From: an uncultured Clostridia bacterium | GTDB lineage: Bacteria > Bacillota > Clostridia > Oscillospirales > Acutalibacteraceae | Assembly (NCBI GenBank): GCA_947581635.1 | Contig: CANPVE010000002.1 | Location: forward strand, 1 to 64,000 | Direction of reading: 5' to 3' | DNA: 64,000 nt | In this document: positions 1 through 8,831 of the stretch, piece after piece | Numbering within the stretch: the stretch's first letter is position 1 | How the letters are laid out: every line of letters starts with the position of its first letter | Notes under the pieces: generated by a model | What the model was told of the DNA's origin: nothing | Databases searched by the model: none | What the model saw: only the letters and a program-made list of their open reading frames with translations | Translations under genes and position numbers: made by a program

Positions 1-626
1 AGCAGGCTGTGAAATATTACAAACTGGCCGCCGATCAAGGTTATGCAGCTGCGCAATGTAATCTTGGCCTTTGCTATGCCAAGGGGCAAGGCGTGCCACA
101 GGATTATGAGCAGGCTGTGAAATATTACAAACTGGCCGCCGATCAAGGTTATGCAGCTGCGCAATGTAATCTTGGCCTTTGCTATTATAACGGACAAGGC
201 GTGCCACAGGATTATGAGCAGGCTGTGAAATATTGCAAACTGGCCGCTGATCAAGGTTATGCAATTGCGCAATGTATTCTTGGCCTTTGCTATGACAACG
301 GTCAAGGCGTGCCACAGGATTATGAGCAGGCTGTGAAATATTACAAACTGGCCGCCGATCAAGGTTATGCAATTGCGCAATGTATTCTTGGCTTTCGCTA
401 TGACAACGGACCAGGCGTGCCACAGGATTATGAGCAGGCTGTGAAATATTACAAACTGGCCGCCGATCAAGGTTATGCAGATGCGCAATATAATCTTGGT
501 TATCACTATTACCACGGGCAAGGCGTGCCACGGGATTACAAGCAGGCTGTGAAATATTACAAACTGGCCGCCGATCAAGGTGATGAACTTGCAAGGGAAG
601 AACTTAAAAGACTGGGTATAAAATAA
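1..626 (+). CDS. Sel1-repeat protein, 5' end outside window
   Basis: The frame is open to the first base, so the N-terminus is missing. What is visible is an almost pure array of 36-residue Sel1-like repeats, each with the A-D-Q-G-Y-A-x-A-Q and G-Q-G-V-P-Q-D-Y cores, ending in a short basic tail. Sel1 repeats form alpha-alpha superhelices that serve as protein-binding scaffolds. The units are nearly identical at DNA level with a 108-bp period, which suggests recent copy-number change. The binding partner and cell location cannot be told from this fragment. A second Sel1 protein lies at 12110-15589, but its repeats are much more diverged. Confidence 0.85.
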   Translation, partial: QAVKYYKLAADQGYAAAQCNLGLCYAKGQGVPQDYEQAVKYYKLAADQGYAAAQCNLGLCYYNGQGVPQDYEQAVKYCKLAADQGYAIAQCILGLCYDNGQGVPQDYEQAVKYYKLAADQGYAIAQCILGFRYDNGPGVPQDYEQAVKYYKLAADQGYADAQYNLGYHYYHGQGVPRDYKQAVKYYKLAADQGDELAREELKRLGIK

Positions 627-649
627 ATTTCAGGCTTATGGTGATATGA

Positions 650-1141
650 TTGCTTAGTGTGAATATAATTTGTGTCGGAAATCTGAAGGAAAAGTATTGG
701 CGCGACGCCTGCGACGAATATGCCAAGCGGCTGGGCGCGTTTTGTAAATTTTCCATAATTGAAGTACCCGAGAGCCGTCTGCCCAAATCGTGTTCCGACG
801 CCGATATCGCCCGTGTGATTGAAACCGAGGGCGAGCGGATATTGGATAAACTTGAGAAGAACGCGGCGGGCAGCTTCGTCGCCGCCATGTGCATAGAAGG
901 CAGGGAGCTTTCGTCAGTCGAGCTTGCCGGGCAGCTGGAGAAAATCGCGGTGGGCGGCAGGAGTCGGGTGAATTTCGTCATAGGAGGCTCCTACGGGCTG
1001 AGCGGCGCGGTGAAGTCACGGGCGGATCTTCAACTGTCGATGTCGCCCATGACCTTCCCGCACCAGCTCGCACGGGTAATGCTGTGCGAACAGATATACC
1101 GCGCCTTTTCGATAAATGCCGACTCCAAATACCACAAATAG
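650..1141 (+). CDS. rlmH: 23S rRNA (pseudouridine1915-N3)-methyltransferase
   Basis: At 163 residues this matches the RlmH (YbeA, SPOUT class) family in length and pattern. It opens with N-I-I-C-V-G-N-L-K-E-K-Y, has a central F-V-I-G-G-S-Y-G-L SAM-binding knot segment, and ends in the family signature H-Q-L-A-R-V-M-L-x-E-Q-I-Y-R-A. RlmH methylates pseudouridine 1915 in helix 69 of assembled 70S ribosomes. The start is taken as TTG at 650, behind a GGTGA at 640-644; GTG at 659 would also fit the family. It stands 23 bp after the Sel1 gene and converges on spoVAC. Confidence 0.95.
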   Translation: MLSVNIICVGNLKEKYWRDACDEYAKRLGAFCKFSIIEVPESRLPKSCSDADIARVIETEGERILDKLEKNAAGSFVAAMCIEGRELSSVELAGQLEKIAVGGRSRVNFVIGGSYGLSGAVKSRADLQLSMSPMTFPHQLARVMLCEQIYRAFSINADSKYHK

Positions 1142-1153
1142 CCCGACAGGAAA

Positions 1154-1606
1154 CTATCTCATGCTGAACATCCAATAGATTATTCCGTACAACACTGATG
1201 CGGATATTCCAAACACCAGTACGGGTCCCGCAATCTTGAACATATTGGCGCCTATTCCGAACACCTGTCCCTCCGACTTGAATTCTATGGCGGGAGAGAC
1301 TATGGAATTTGAAAATCCCGTTATAGGAACCAGCGTTCCCGCGCCGGCGTACTTCGCAATTTTAGCAAAAAGCCCGAGCGCGGTCAGTATCGCCGCCAAC
1401 GCAACCAATGTTATGGACGCGACCGACTTTGACGTGTTCTCGGAAAAATTCAGCCTGAGCATGATGTCGGTGACAAGCTGCCCCAGACAGCATATCGCGC
1501 CGCCCACGGCAAATGCCGAAAGACAGTCTTTGAGTATTGGCGAGGGGGGAACGGCGCGCTGCGCCATCTTATTGTATTCCTGAGGCGTCATTTTTTTATC
1601 TGACAT
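1154..1606 (-). CDS. spoVAC: Stage V sporulation protein AC
   Basis: A 150-residue membrane protein with the SpoVAC pattern: a charged N-terminus, A-V-G-G-A-I-C-C-L-G-Q in the first helix, and G-A-G-T-L-V-P-I-T-G-F-S-N-S-I further on. SpoVAC is part of the SpoVA complex that moves dipicolinate into the forespore and releases it at germination. The chosen ATG gives the usual length and has AAGGAG about 11 nt upstream; longer in-frame starts would add an atypical extension. No spoVAD or spoVAE is adjacent: rlmH converges on one side and the phosphomutase diverges on the other. Confidence 0.9.
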   Translation of the reverse strand: MSDKKMTPQEYNKMAQRAVPPSPILKDCLSAFAVGGAICCLGQLVTDIMLRLNFSENTSKSVASITLVALAAILTALGLFAKIAKYAGAGTLVPITGFSNSIVSPAIEFKSEGQVFGIGANMFKIAGPVLVFGISASVLYGIIYWMFSMR

Positions 1607-1786
1607 TTCCAGATCAACTCCTTCGCCCTTATTTTTTCCAAAACGCATGGAAAAATTCTCTTTTGCAAATTTTATCGCGTATAAATATTTCACCGCTAAA
1701 ATCACGAATATTGGCGTTTTTTTGGATTTTTTTATGTGAATAGTGTGGAAATGTTGATTTGTGTTTTAAATTTAAAGTGTAAGTGC

Positions 1787-1815
1787 TTTACAAATTTCCA
1801 ATTCTATTGTATAAT
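1787..1815 (+). promoter_or_regulatory. Sigma-A promoter of the phosphosugar mutase gene
   Basis: TTTACA at 1787-1792 and TATAAT at 1810-1815 are 17 bp apart. Transcription would start near 1822, giving a leader of about 115 nt before ATG 1939. Confidence 0.7.
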
Positions 1816-1938
1816 ATCGCCAGTTCAGTGTGATCATGGGGAACTGCAATTAATTTTTGATTTGTGTCTCACAGGTCGCGTTTATGGATTGACGTGAGTG
1901 TGTTTTATTTGTGAATATTTGATTGGAGGCCGATTAAA

Positions 1939-3660
1939 ATGGCGTGTAATGATATTGAAATGAAGCTTTATGAAACATGGAGAGCAAAAGCGGACGATGC
2001 TGATGTTGCCGCCGAACTTAAAGCGGTAGAGGGAAAAGATGACGAGATAAGCGACAGATTTTACCGCAGTCTTGAATTTGGCACGGGCGGTCTCAGAGGC
2101 GTTATCGGCGCGGGTACCAACAGAATGAATGTCTACACTGTCAGCATGGCGGCGCAGGCTCTCGCGGATTATCTGGCCGCAAAGGGCGACAAACGCCCCG
2201 TGGCTATCGGCTATGACTCCCGCATTAAATCCACCGATTTTGCCAAGTGCGCCGCCGCAACGCTGGCTTCAAACGGCATTAAGGCGTATATTTTCCCCGA
2301 GCTTACTCCAACCCCGATAGTGAGCTATGCGGTGCGTGAGCTGAACTGCTCGGCGGGCATAATGATAACCGCCAGCCACAACCCCGCTAAATACAACGGC
2401 TTCAAGTGCTACGGTGCGGACGGCTGTCAGATGACCGACGGCGCTGCGGGTGAGGTCTACTCCTTCATGCAGAAGCTGGATATATTTGACGACGTAAAAC
2501 ACGGCGATTTTGACGTGCTGATGTCTCAAGGTCTGATAAGTTGGATAGAAAGCTCGCTTGTTGACAGTTTCCTCGACGCAGTAGAGGCTTCGTCTGTCAA
2601 TCCCGGTCTGTGTAAGGACGCAGGGCTTAAGGTTATATACACACCCCTGTGCGGTACAGGCAACAAGCCCGTGCGCGCTATTCTTAAAAGAATCGGAATT
2701 AAGAACGTAAAGGTTGTCCCCGAGCAGGAGCTTCCCGACGGCAATTTCCCGACCTGCCCGTATCCCAACCCCGAAATACGCGAGGCGTTTGCCTGCGCTC
2801 TAAAGCTCGCGGAAACCGAACAGCCTGATTTGCTTCTCGCCACCGACCCCGACTGCGACCGTGTAGGTATAGCCGTCAGGTCGGCCGACGGCTACAAGCT
2901 TATGTCGGGCAACGAGGTCGGCGCAATGATGATGAATTATATACTCTCCTGCCGTAAGGAGAACGGCACCCTTCCCGCCAATCCGATATGCGTCAATACA
3001 ATAGTCACAAGCGATTTGGGCGACAGAATCTGCGAGAAATACGGCTGTGAGCTGCGCAAGGTGCTCACGGGATTCAAGTATATAGGCGAGATCATAGGCT
3101 GGCTTGAGGCAGACGGTGAGAAGGAGCGCTTTGTCATGGGCTATGAGGAAAGCTACGGCTACCTCTGCGGCACCTATGCACGCGACAAGGACGCCGTAGT
3201 GGCATCAATGATGATTTGCGAAATGGCGGCTTATTACAAGAAACAGGGCAAGTCTCTCCTCGATGTAATGGACGAAATCTATGCCGAATTCGGCTGCTAT
3301 CGCAACAGGCTCCTCAACTACGCCTTGGAGGGCGAATCGGGTATGAAGCGCATGAGCGAGATTATGGATACTCTGCGCGAGAATCACCCGACAGAAATTG
3401 CGGGCGACAGGGTGATTACAGTCAGTGACTACAAGCTGTCAGTTAAGAAGAATCTTGAGGACGGCACTGAATGCGAGATCAAGCTGCCCAAGAGCAACGT
3501 GCTGGCCTATAAACTGGAGAACGGCGGCTCATTTATCGTTCGTCCGTCAGGAACGGAGCCAAAAATCAAGGTTTACATGGCGGCGGTTGGCACACTCGAA
3601 TCTGCGGATGCAAAACTTGACGAGTATGAAAAGTGTGCAAATGCGATAATGGGCAGGTAA
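1939..3660 (+). CDS. pgcA: Phospho-sugar mutase (phosphoglucomutase/phosphomannomutase)
   Basis: A 573-residue alpha-D-phosphohexomutase that interconverts hexose 1- and 6-phosphates, linking central sugar metabolism to UDP-glucose or GDP-mannose synthesis. The four domain signatures are visible in order: T-A-S-H-N-P with the phosphoserine at S146, the Mg-binding D-P-D-C-D-R at 303-308, the sugar-binding E-E-S-Y-G near 402, and the phosphate-binding R-P-S-G-T-E-P at about 535. Length and order match the long PgcA type of Firmicutes. ATG 1939 has GGAGG about 9 nt upstream. The mannose-6-phosphate isomerase follows in the same direction but beyond a terminator, so it is a separate unit. Glucose versus mannose preference is not decided by the sequence. 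Confidence 0.93.
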   Translation: MACNDIEMKLYETWRAKADDADVAAELKAVEGKDDEISDRFYRSLEFGTGGLRGVIGAGTNRMNVYTVSMAAQALADYLAAKGDKRPVAIGYDSRIKSTDFAKCAAATLASNGIKAYIFPELTPTPIVSYAVRELNCSAGIMITASHNPAKYNGFKCYGADGCQMTDGAAGEVYSFMQKLDIFDDVKHGDFDVLMSQGLISWIESSLVDSFLDAVEASSVNPGLCKDAGLKVIYTPLCGTGNKPVRAILKRIGIKNVKVVPEQELPDGNFPTCPYPNPEIREAFACALKLAETEQPDLLLATDPDCDRVGIAVRSADGYKLMSGNEVGAMMMNYILSCRKENGTLPANPICVNTIVTSDLGDRICEKYGCELRKVLTGFKYIGEIIGWLEADGEKERFVMGYEESYGYLCGTYARDKDAVVASMMICEMAAYYKKQGKSLLDVMDEIYAEFGCYRNRLLNYALEGESGMKRMSEIMDTLRENHPTEIAGDRVITVSDYKLSVKKNLEDGTECEIKLPKSNVLAYKLENGGSFIVRPSGTEPKIKVYMAAVGTLESADAKLDEYEKCANAIMGR

Positions 3661-3710
3661 CTTTATCTTTTGTCTGTCCGACATATTGTGCATAATATAC
3701 AAAAATAAAC

Positions 3711-3747
3711 AAAAAGCCGAGATTTTTATGAGAATTTCGGCTTTTTT
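3711..3747 (+). terminator. Rho-independent terminator after the mutase gene
   Basis: An AAAAGCCGAGA arm pairs with a downstream AATTTCGGCTTTT arm and is followed by a T run. Confidence 0.85.
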
Positions 3748-3927
3748 GGTTTAAATTTTACAAAAGATGTGTTATACTGGTATATAGTTAAGGGGGTGCG
3801 AAAAACAGAGGAAGAAATTGAGTATAGTAATTTTTTAGGTCGCAAAAATATGCGTCACAATTCGATGTTCCGACTGCGCTACAAGCGTTGATAAAGTGGG
3901 AATAATTATGTAAGGTGGTGGTCGTTT

Positions 3928-4893
3928 GTGTGTAAAACGAGAATTATAAAGCTAAGACCGACATTTCGCGATTTGATATGGGGAGGTACCAAGCTCAAGT
4001 CCGAATTTCTGCTTGATACGCCGTATGAGCACACTGCCGAGGCACTGATGCTGAGCACAAGGGAAAATCTTGAAAATACGGCGGCCGGCGGCGAGTTTGA
4101 CGGTATGCCGCTGTCCGAGATATACGCCGCGCGTCCGGAATTCTTCGGCAGCAATTGCACAAAATACGACAGGTTTCCTCTGTTGATAAAATTTATTGAC
4201 ACAATGGACGATATATCAGTGCAGGTTCACCCCGACGACGAATATGCCCGCAGGGTTTGCGGCGATTGGGGAAAGGCGCAGCTTTGGTATGTGGTTGACT
4301 GTCAGCCCGGCGCGTACCTGATTTGCGGATTTAATGACGAGCTGAATATAGAGGACTTCAGAAATCGCATAGAGAACGACACGCTTATATCCGCTGTCAA
4401 TACGTACGAAGTCAAAAAAGGGGATACATTTTACATTGAGCCCGGCACACTGCACGCCGTAGGCAAGGATATCCTGCTGGCCGAGATAGGTCGCAATTCC
4501 GAGCTTTCCTACCGCGTGTACGATTACTGCCGAGTAGATGAAAACGGCCGCAGCCGCCCGCTGAATACACAACAGGCCATAGATGTGGCGATTACGGCGC
4601 CGCCCACCGTCCCGGCGGGCGTGATGGTGCCGCGGGCCGATATAGACGGTCATTATGAAACGCTGTTGGGCCGATGTGAATATTTTGCCTCGTCGCTGTG
4701 GGAGGTCGAGGAGAGCGCCGTCATAAGCGCCCCGGACGAATCCTTTGTATCAATTCTGATGATCGAGGGCACGCTGAACATCAACAACGACGAGATGTTT
4801 GCCCGCAAGGGCGAGTCGGTACTCATAGCGGCCGGAAGCAAGGATATTACTCTGAGCGGAATGGGAAAATTTATCGCTACGATTGTAGAGTAA
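3928..4893 (+). CDS. manA: Mannose-6-phosphate isomerase, class I
   Basis: This 321-residue cupin-type zinc enzyme interconverts mannose 6-phosphate and fructose 6-phosphate. The zinc site is visible as V-Q-V-H-P-D-D (Gln and His ligands) near residue 95 and E-P-G-T-L-H-A-V-G (Glu and His ligands) near 172, and the N-terminus has the family's P-x-x-R-D-L-I-W-G-G. The length is normal for the short Firmicute type. The GTG start at 3928 sits behind AAGGTGGTG at 3912-3920. It may share a transcript with the BspA-like gene that begins 23 bp downstream. Confidence 0.93.
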   Translation: MCKTRIIKLRPTFRDLIWGGTKLKSEFLLDTPYEHTAEALMLSTRENLENTAAGGEFDGMPLSEIYAARPEFFGSNCTKYDRFPLLIKFIDTMDDISVQVHPDDEYARRVCGDWGKAQLWYVVDCQPGAYLICGFNDELNIEDFRNRIENDTLISAVNTYEVKKGDTFYIEPGTLHAVGKDILLAEIGRNSELSYRVYDYCRVDENGRSRPLNTQQAIDVAITAPPTVPAGVMVPRADIDGHYETLLGRCEYFASSLWEVEESAVISAPDESFVSILMIEGTLNINNDEMFARKGESVLIAAGSKDITLSGMGKFIATIVE

Positions 4894-4916
4894 TATTGAA
4901 AAGGACGGTTATAAAA

Positions 4917-5954
4917 TTGGCGTTGAAGAATTTGAAAAAAACACAGAAGATAATGACTTGTGCAGCTGTTGCCGCGCTGTTTTTTGCATCGGGAGCGTCA
5001 GGAGTTTCGGCGGATTCGCAATATGTAAATGACGATAAGTTTTACTCAAGGGTTGACGGAAAGAATGTGTATATTTCATCGGACAATTTCCTCTACAACT
5101 TTTCGGGCGAAATTCCCGGAGTTACCATCTGCGGCTACGACGGAAAGAAAACTGACTTGGTTATACCCGAGGAGATAAACGGTCGGGCGGTTTCCGCGAT
5201 TGACGAGGGAACGCTCAAGGATAACGATAAAATCACATCTCTTACTCTTCCCACCTCTGTGGTATCAATAGGCGAGGGCAGCTTCAATGGCTGCGATAAG
5301 CTGGAGAGCGTCACATTTTCCGGCGGGGTGAGCGTTTTTACAGATGTATTCTGCGACTGTCCAAGGTTAAAGAATGTGACATTCCCCTATGGAGTTTCCG
5401 AAGTGAACAACAGCTTCAGGAACTGCGCCGCGCTTGGCTCGGTCAAATTTTCACGAAGTGTCCGCAGTCTGGGGGACGGCAGTTTCAGTGGGTGCAGTTC
5501 AATCGAGAAGATAGAGTGGTCGACGGGGCTTTCATACTTGGGCGACGTGTTTGACGGCTGCAAAATGCTCACCAAGATCCACATACCCAAAGGTATAGTT
5601 ACGATTGACGGCGCGTTTGACGATTGCACATTTGCCGAGGTGCTGGAACTGCCGGATTCGGTGCTCTATATCAACAGCGGTTTCAACGGTTGTACCGCGC
5701 TGCGCACCATGGAATTGCCGAATGGATTGGTGTACATAGGCGATGCCTTCAGCGGCTGCACCTCGCTGGAGAACATAGAAGTTCCGCCGGGAGCAGAGTT
5801 GGACGGCGCATTTAGCGACTGTCCAAACCTTATGATAGCGCAGAATCCCAACCCCCGAAATTTTGTTGTTATAACAATATTCACAGGACTTTTGCTCTGT
5901 TGTGTGGGATATGCCGTTTACAAAATTTTAAACAGACCCGTTGAAAAGCGTTAA
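4917..5954 (+). CDS. BspA-like leucine-rich repeat surface protein, membrane anchored
   Basis: A 345-residue exported protein. It has a basic, hydrophobic signal peptide in the first 35 residues, about eight LRR_5 (BspA/TpLRR) units from about residue 100 to 300 with repeated F-x-G-C and L-P-x-S/G-V motifs, and a hydrophobic segment near the C-terminus (V-V-I-T-I-F-T-G-L-L-L) followed by a basic tail. BspA-type proteins often mediate adhesion to host or neighbouring cells. TTG 4917 is preferred because AAAGGACGG lies just upstream and it gives a normal signal peptide. Ligand unknown. Confidence 0.85.
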   Translation: MALKNLKKTQKIMTCAAVAALFFASGASGVSADSQYVNDDKFYSRVDGKNVYISSDNFLYNFSGEIPGVTICGYDGKKTDLVIPEEINGRAVSAIDEGTLKDNDKITSLTLPTSVVSIGEGSFNGCDKLESVTFSGGVSVFTDVFCDCPRLKNVTFPYGVSEVNNSFRNCAALGSVKFSRSVRSLGDGSFSGCSSIEKIEWSTGLSYLGDVFDGCKMLTKIHIPKGIVTIDGAFDDCTFAEVLELPDSVLYINSGFNGCTALRTMELPNGLVYIGDAFSGCTSLENIEVPPGAELDGAFSDCPNLMIAQNPNPRNFVVITIFTGLLLCCVGYAVYKILNRPVEKR

Positions 5955-6006
5955 GGTCATTGCGGTACCTCCATTGAAATTTGAATATCAATAATTTCAC
6001 TGATAA

Positions 6007-6056
6007 ATTAAAAAACATCGGACCGATTTAAAACCTCGGTTCGATGTTTTTTAATT
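6007..6056. terminator. Bidirectional terminator between convergent genes
   Basis: A long inverted repeat with A-rich 5' and T-rich 3' ends (AAAAAACATCG against CGATGTTTTTT) lies between the BspA-like gene and the convergent DUF4832 gene, so it can end transcription in both directions. Confidence 0.8.
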
Positions 6057-6161
6057 TATTATTATTTTGTGGATAATTGGTACGAACACCTCGATTTTAA
6101 GCGCGTCCGCCACGAATAAGCGTATCAGAGAGTTTGCGGTTGCCTTATGAATTGATGTGGA

Positions 6162-7628
6162 CTACGCCGCAGTTATCGAGGCGAGCTTATAAATTCCGCT
6201 GCGATAAAGGTTGTTGTTGGCGAGATTTAGCGGCTTTACGTTCTTTGATATGCTCTCCGACGGATTGACAAAACGTGCGCAGAGTGTGTATTCGCCGTCG
6301 TCAATCTCATCGGGAAGAAAGAATATGCTTTCCATGTCGGTGTCGGGAAGCAATTGGGAGAGTTTGAATGAGGTATCGTCGTAGGTGTAGGCAAGTTCTC
6401 CGTGTTCGTCCATAAGCCAATACTGCAAAGTCCAGTCATAATAGAAGGGAGCTACACCGTAATTGGTAAAGGTGGTTGTTATCTTGCCCGTGTGATCCTT
6501 TGACTTAACCGACTTGATTCCTATTTCATAGCCGAAGCTGCTCGCGACTTCTAAATACTTATCGTATTCAGGGGTGCCAATCTCGGGAATACCGCCTCTT
6601 CCCACGCCCATTATCCATGAGACGTGAAACTGCTTTATGCAGTAGTCCAGCACTTCACGCTCGGTGCCGCTCCAAAGTGCTCCAAAAGGATCTGCATTCA
6701 TCATTCCTGAGATCTCACCGCCGAACATCTGCGTCTGCCATTTATCCCAAATCGGCTCGTAACTTCCGTTCTGACCGTTTATGAAATCATAGAATTGCTG
6801 AAGGGTGGCGTACGACGGATCAATTTTTTTCATCAGATTTTTCCAATCCTCACTTTTGGTGTGAAAATCCGATGTATTAAACAGGAAATTATCATCGTGA
6901 TATCCTATGTCAAAGCTATGCGCGTTGCCGAGCGACGGATTGCGCCCCATGAGTTTGGTTTTGGTGAATGCTCTGGTATATTCCTCAATAATTCTGCTCA
7001 GATTCTCATTTGTCATGACACATTTCTTTTCGCTGCATCCTGACATATTCCACTCGCCCCATGAACCGTACATACCAATTTGTATTGCGGCTATAACCTG
7101 ATTGCCGTCGTATTCGTTACCGAATTTATCTATGAAATCCAGCATACATTCAATGAGTATTTCGCTGTTGAAATCGGGGTAATCCAATTTATGACCTTCA
7201 TATGAGTTGGAGTATATATCGCCGTTGGCGCCGAGCCGATCGTATAATTCGTCGGGGATAAAAAGACCGTTTCTGTTGTCGTCATTATATCCCGGATAGA
7301 GCATATACACCCGTATAACAGCGTTGTTTCCCCGTCCTGCCACTTCCTTGAGCATGGGATCAAGATAATCGCGGTTGAGCCTTCCCTCGCCGTTTTCCAT
7401 GATATAGATATCACTGAACCTCAGACCTATATATTCAAGCGAGGTGTCATCGTTAATTTTTTGATATAAACACACGAAGCCTTTCATGGGATTTGGCACC
7501 GATGCCGGTCTGTATTCAAACCCGTTCGGAGTTATCACGTAATTTGTCACATCACATGAGCATAATGCGGCAATCAACATAACCATTGCCGTTATAAGTG
7601 AAACCGAGCGGGTGATTTTAGTTCTCAA
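6162..7628 (-). CDS. DUF4832-type lipoprotein, probable carbohydrate-active TIM-barrel protein
   Basis: A 488-residue exported protein with a signal peptide ending in a Cys pair (A-L-C-S-C, residues 21-25), consistent with a lipobox although the residues before the Cys are not ideal. The body resembles DUF4874/DUF4832 proteins: N-P-M-K-G-F near the start, a long (beta/alpha)-like region with Y-G-S-W-G-E-W, then a C-terminal beta domain. Such proteins are common in gut bacteria and look like glycoside-hydrolase-like sugar binders or enzymes, but the activity is not established. The next gene downstream on this strand is on the far side of a bidirectional terminator. Confidence 0.72.
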   Translation of the reverse strand: MRTKITRSVSLITAMVMLIAALCSCDVTNYVITPNGFEYRPASVPNPMKGFVCLYQKINDDTSLEYIGLRFSDIYIMENGEGRLNRDYLDPMLKEVAGRGNNAVIRVYMLYPGYNDDNRNGLFIPDELYDRLGANGDIYSNSYEGHKLDYPDFNSEILIECMLDFIDKFGNEYDGNQVIAAIQIGMYGSWGEWNMSGCSEKKCVMTNENLSRIIEEYTRAFTKTKLMGRNPSLGNAHSFDIGYHDDNFLFNTSDFHTKSEDWKNLMKKIDPSYATLQQFYDFINGQNGSYEPIWDKWQTQMFGGEISGMMNADPFGALWSGTEREVLDYCIKQFHVSWIMGVGRGGIPEIGTPEYDKYLEVASSFGYEIGIKSVKSKDHTGKITTTFTNYGVAPFYYDWTLQYWLMDEHGELAYTYDDTSFKLSQLLPDTDMESIFFLPDEIDDGEYTLCARFVNPSESISKNVKPLNLANNNLYRSGIYKLASITAA

Positions 7629-7638
7629 ATTGCTCAGC

Positions 7639-8292
7639 CTACCTTTCCAGAGATATTTTTAATATGTCATTCGGACTGTGGGCGATATAATCCGCTCCGG
7701 CCGCAGCCAGTTCTTCGACCGAGCGGAAACCCCAGCTCACGCCGCATTTCTTTAGTCCTGCATTCGAGCCTGTCTGCATATCCACGTTGCTGTCTCCCAC
7801 ATACAGAATTTCGCGTTTATCCATGTTGAGCTGTGATATCACATAATTGCAGGAGGCAGGATTGGGCTTTGTGGGAAACTTTTCGCATTTGCCCTGAATT
7901 ACTTCAAATACATCGTTTCCGAAATAGTGCGTAACTATCTGCACACTGAGGTCGTGTTGTTTGTTTGACAGCACGCATATTTTCAGCCCATTGCGCCTGA
8001 GTTCCCGCAGCATTTCTGGGATTCCGGTGTACGGCGCGGTTTTGTCCTCCTTGTGGAGATCGTAATAACGCTGAAAGTCGTCGAGCACGCGTTCAAACTC
8101 ATCGGGTGAAAAGTTTGCCGGAAGCATATTTTCAACCAGCTTTGGAATTCCGTTGCCCACAAAAGTTTTGTATCGCTCGGTGGGGTGGGTGGGATATCCG
8201 TGAGCCAACAGCACATGATTGGCACTGTCAGCAAGATCGTCTATGGTATTCAGAATGGTGCCGTCAAGGTCAAATATTACCGCCTTAAACAT
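7639..8292 (-). CDS. HAD-family phosphatase, phosphoglycolate phosphatase-like
   Basis: A 217-residue HAD hydrolase of subfamily IA. Motif I is F-D-L-D-G-T-I (nucleophile Asp near residue 8), motif II is the C-V-L-S-N-K segment, and motif IV is Y-V-G-D-S-x-V-D. The helical cap with P-Y-x-G-I-P-E-M-L fits the Gph/PGP group; the substrate could equally be another small phosphate ester. ATG 8292 is chosen because AAAGGGG lies 6 nt upstream and the protein then begins directly at motif I. It ends 10 bp before the DUF4832 gene start, so the two probably share a transcript. Confidence 0.85.
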   Translation of the reverse strand: MFKAVIFDLDGTILNTIDDLADSANHVLLAHGYPTHPTERYKTFVGNGIPKLVENMLPANFSPDEFERVLDDFQRYYDLHKEDKTAPYTGIPEMLRELRRNGLKICVLSNKQHDLSVQIVTHYFGNDVFEVIQGKCEKFPTKPNPASCNYVISQLNMDKREILYVGDSNVDMQTGSNAGLKKCGVSWGFRSVEELAAAGADYIAHSPNDILKISLER

Positions 8293-8305
8293 AATGTACC
8301 CCTTT

Positions 8306-8354
8306 ACAAAAGGCACGGCGGTTCAATTCTCAAAATCCAATTGAATAGCCGTGC
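8306..8354 (-). terminator. Terminator downstream of ridA
   Basis: A GGCACGGC arm pairs with a GCCGTGCC arm, with further A/T pairs inside, and is followed on the minus strand by TTTTGT. It separates ilvA-ridA from the HAD gene. Confidence 0.8.
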
Positions 8355-8398
8355 CGATTCCTATTTATTAAACTATAAAAAATATCTTAAGCGGTCAG

Positions 8399-8776
8399 TT
8401 ACTCGCAGATTGCGATAATTTCGACCTCAGCCAGAACATCTTTGGGAAGCTGTGCGGCCGCAACGCAGGAGCGTGCAGGCTTGCTTGTGAAGTACTTGCC
8501 GTAGATGTCGTTGAAAACTGCAAAATCCGACATATTCTTAAGGAAACAGGTGGTCTTGACAACATTGTCAAATGAGAGACCCGCCTCAGCGAGAATAGCG
8601 CCGATGTTTTTCATTATCTGCTCGGTCTGGCCCTCGATCGTGTCGGATTCGACAGCGCCTGAGGCGGGATTGATTGCGATTTGACCGGAAGCGAAGAGAA
8701 AACCGCCGGCAATTTTGGCCTGAGAGTAAGGACCGATGGCGTCGGGTGCGTTATTGGTGTAAATCGTTTTTATCAT
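8399..8776 (-). CDS. ridA: RidA family reactive intermediate/imine deaminase
   Basis: At 125 residues this is a full-length YjgF/YER057c/UK114 protein: A-P-x-A-I-G-P-Y-S-Q-A near the start, S-G-Q-I central, and the catalytic-Arg region A-R-S-C-V-A-A-A-x-L-P towards the end. RidA hydrolyses 2-aminoacrylate and 2-aminocrotonate, the enamines released by threonine/serine dehydratase. It lies 55 bp downstream of ilvA on the same strand, so source and detoxifier are probably co-expressed. The start has GGAGG 9 nt upstream. Confidence 0.95.
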   Translation of the reverse strand: MIKTIYTNNAPDAIGPYSQAKIAGGFLFASGQIAINPASGAVESDTIEGQTEQIMKNIGAILAEAGLSFDNVVKTTCFLKNMSDFAVFNDIYGKYFTSKPARSCVAAAQLPKDVLAEVEIIAICE

Positions 8777-8831
8777 TTCAATGTACCTCCGTAATGTTTG
8801 GCGCGTGTGTTGCGCGTATGTCGTTAAAAAA

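Noticed and set aside
1..620. CRISPR or satellite interpretation of the regular repeats
   Set aside because: The 108-bp period equals 36 codons and the repeats are continuous coding sequence without spacers.
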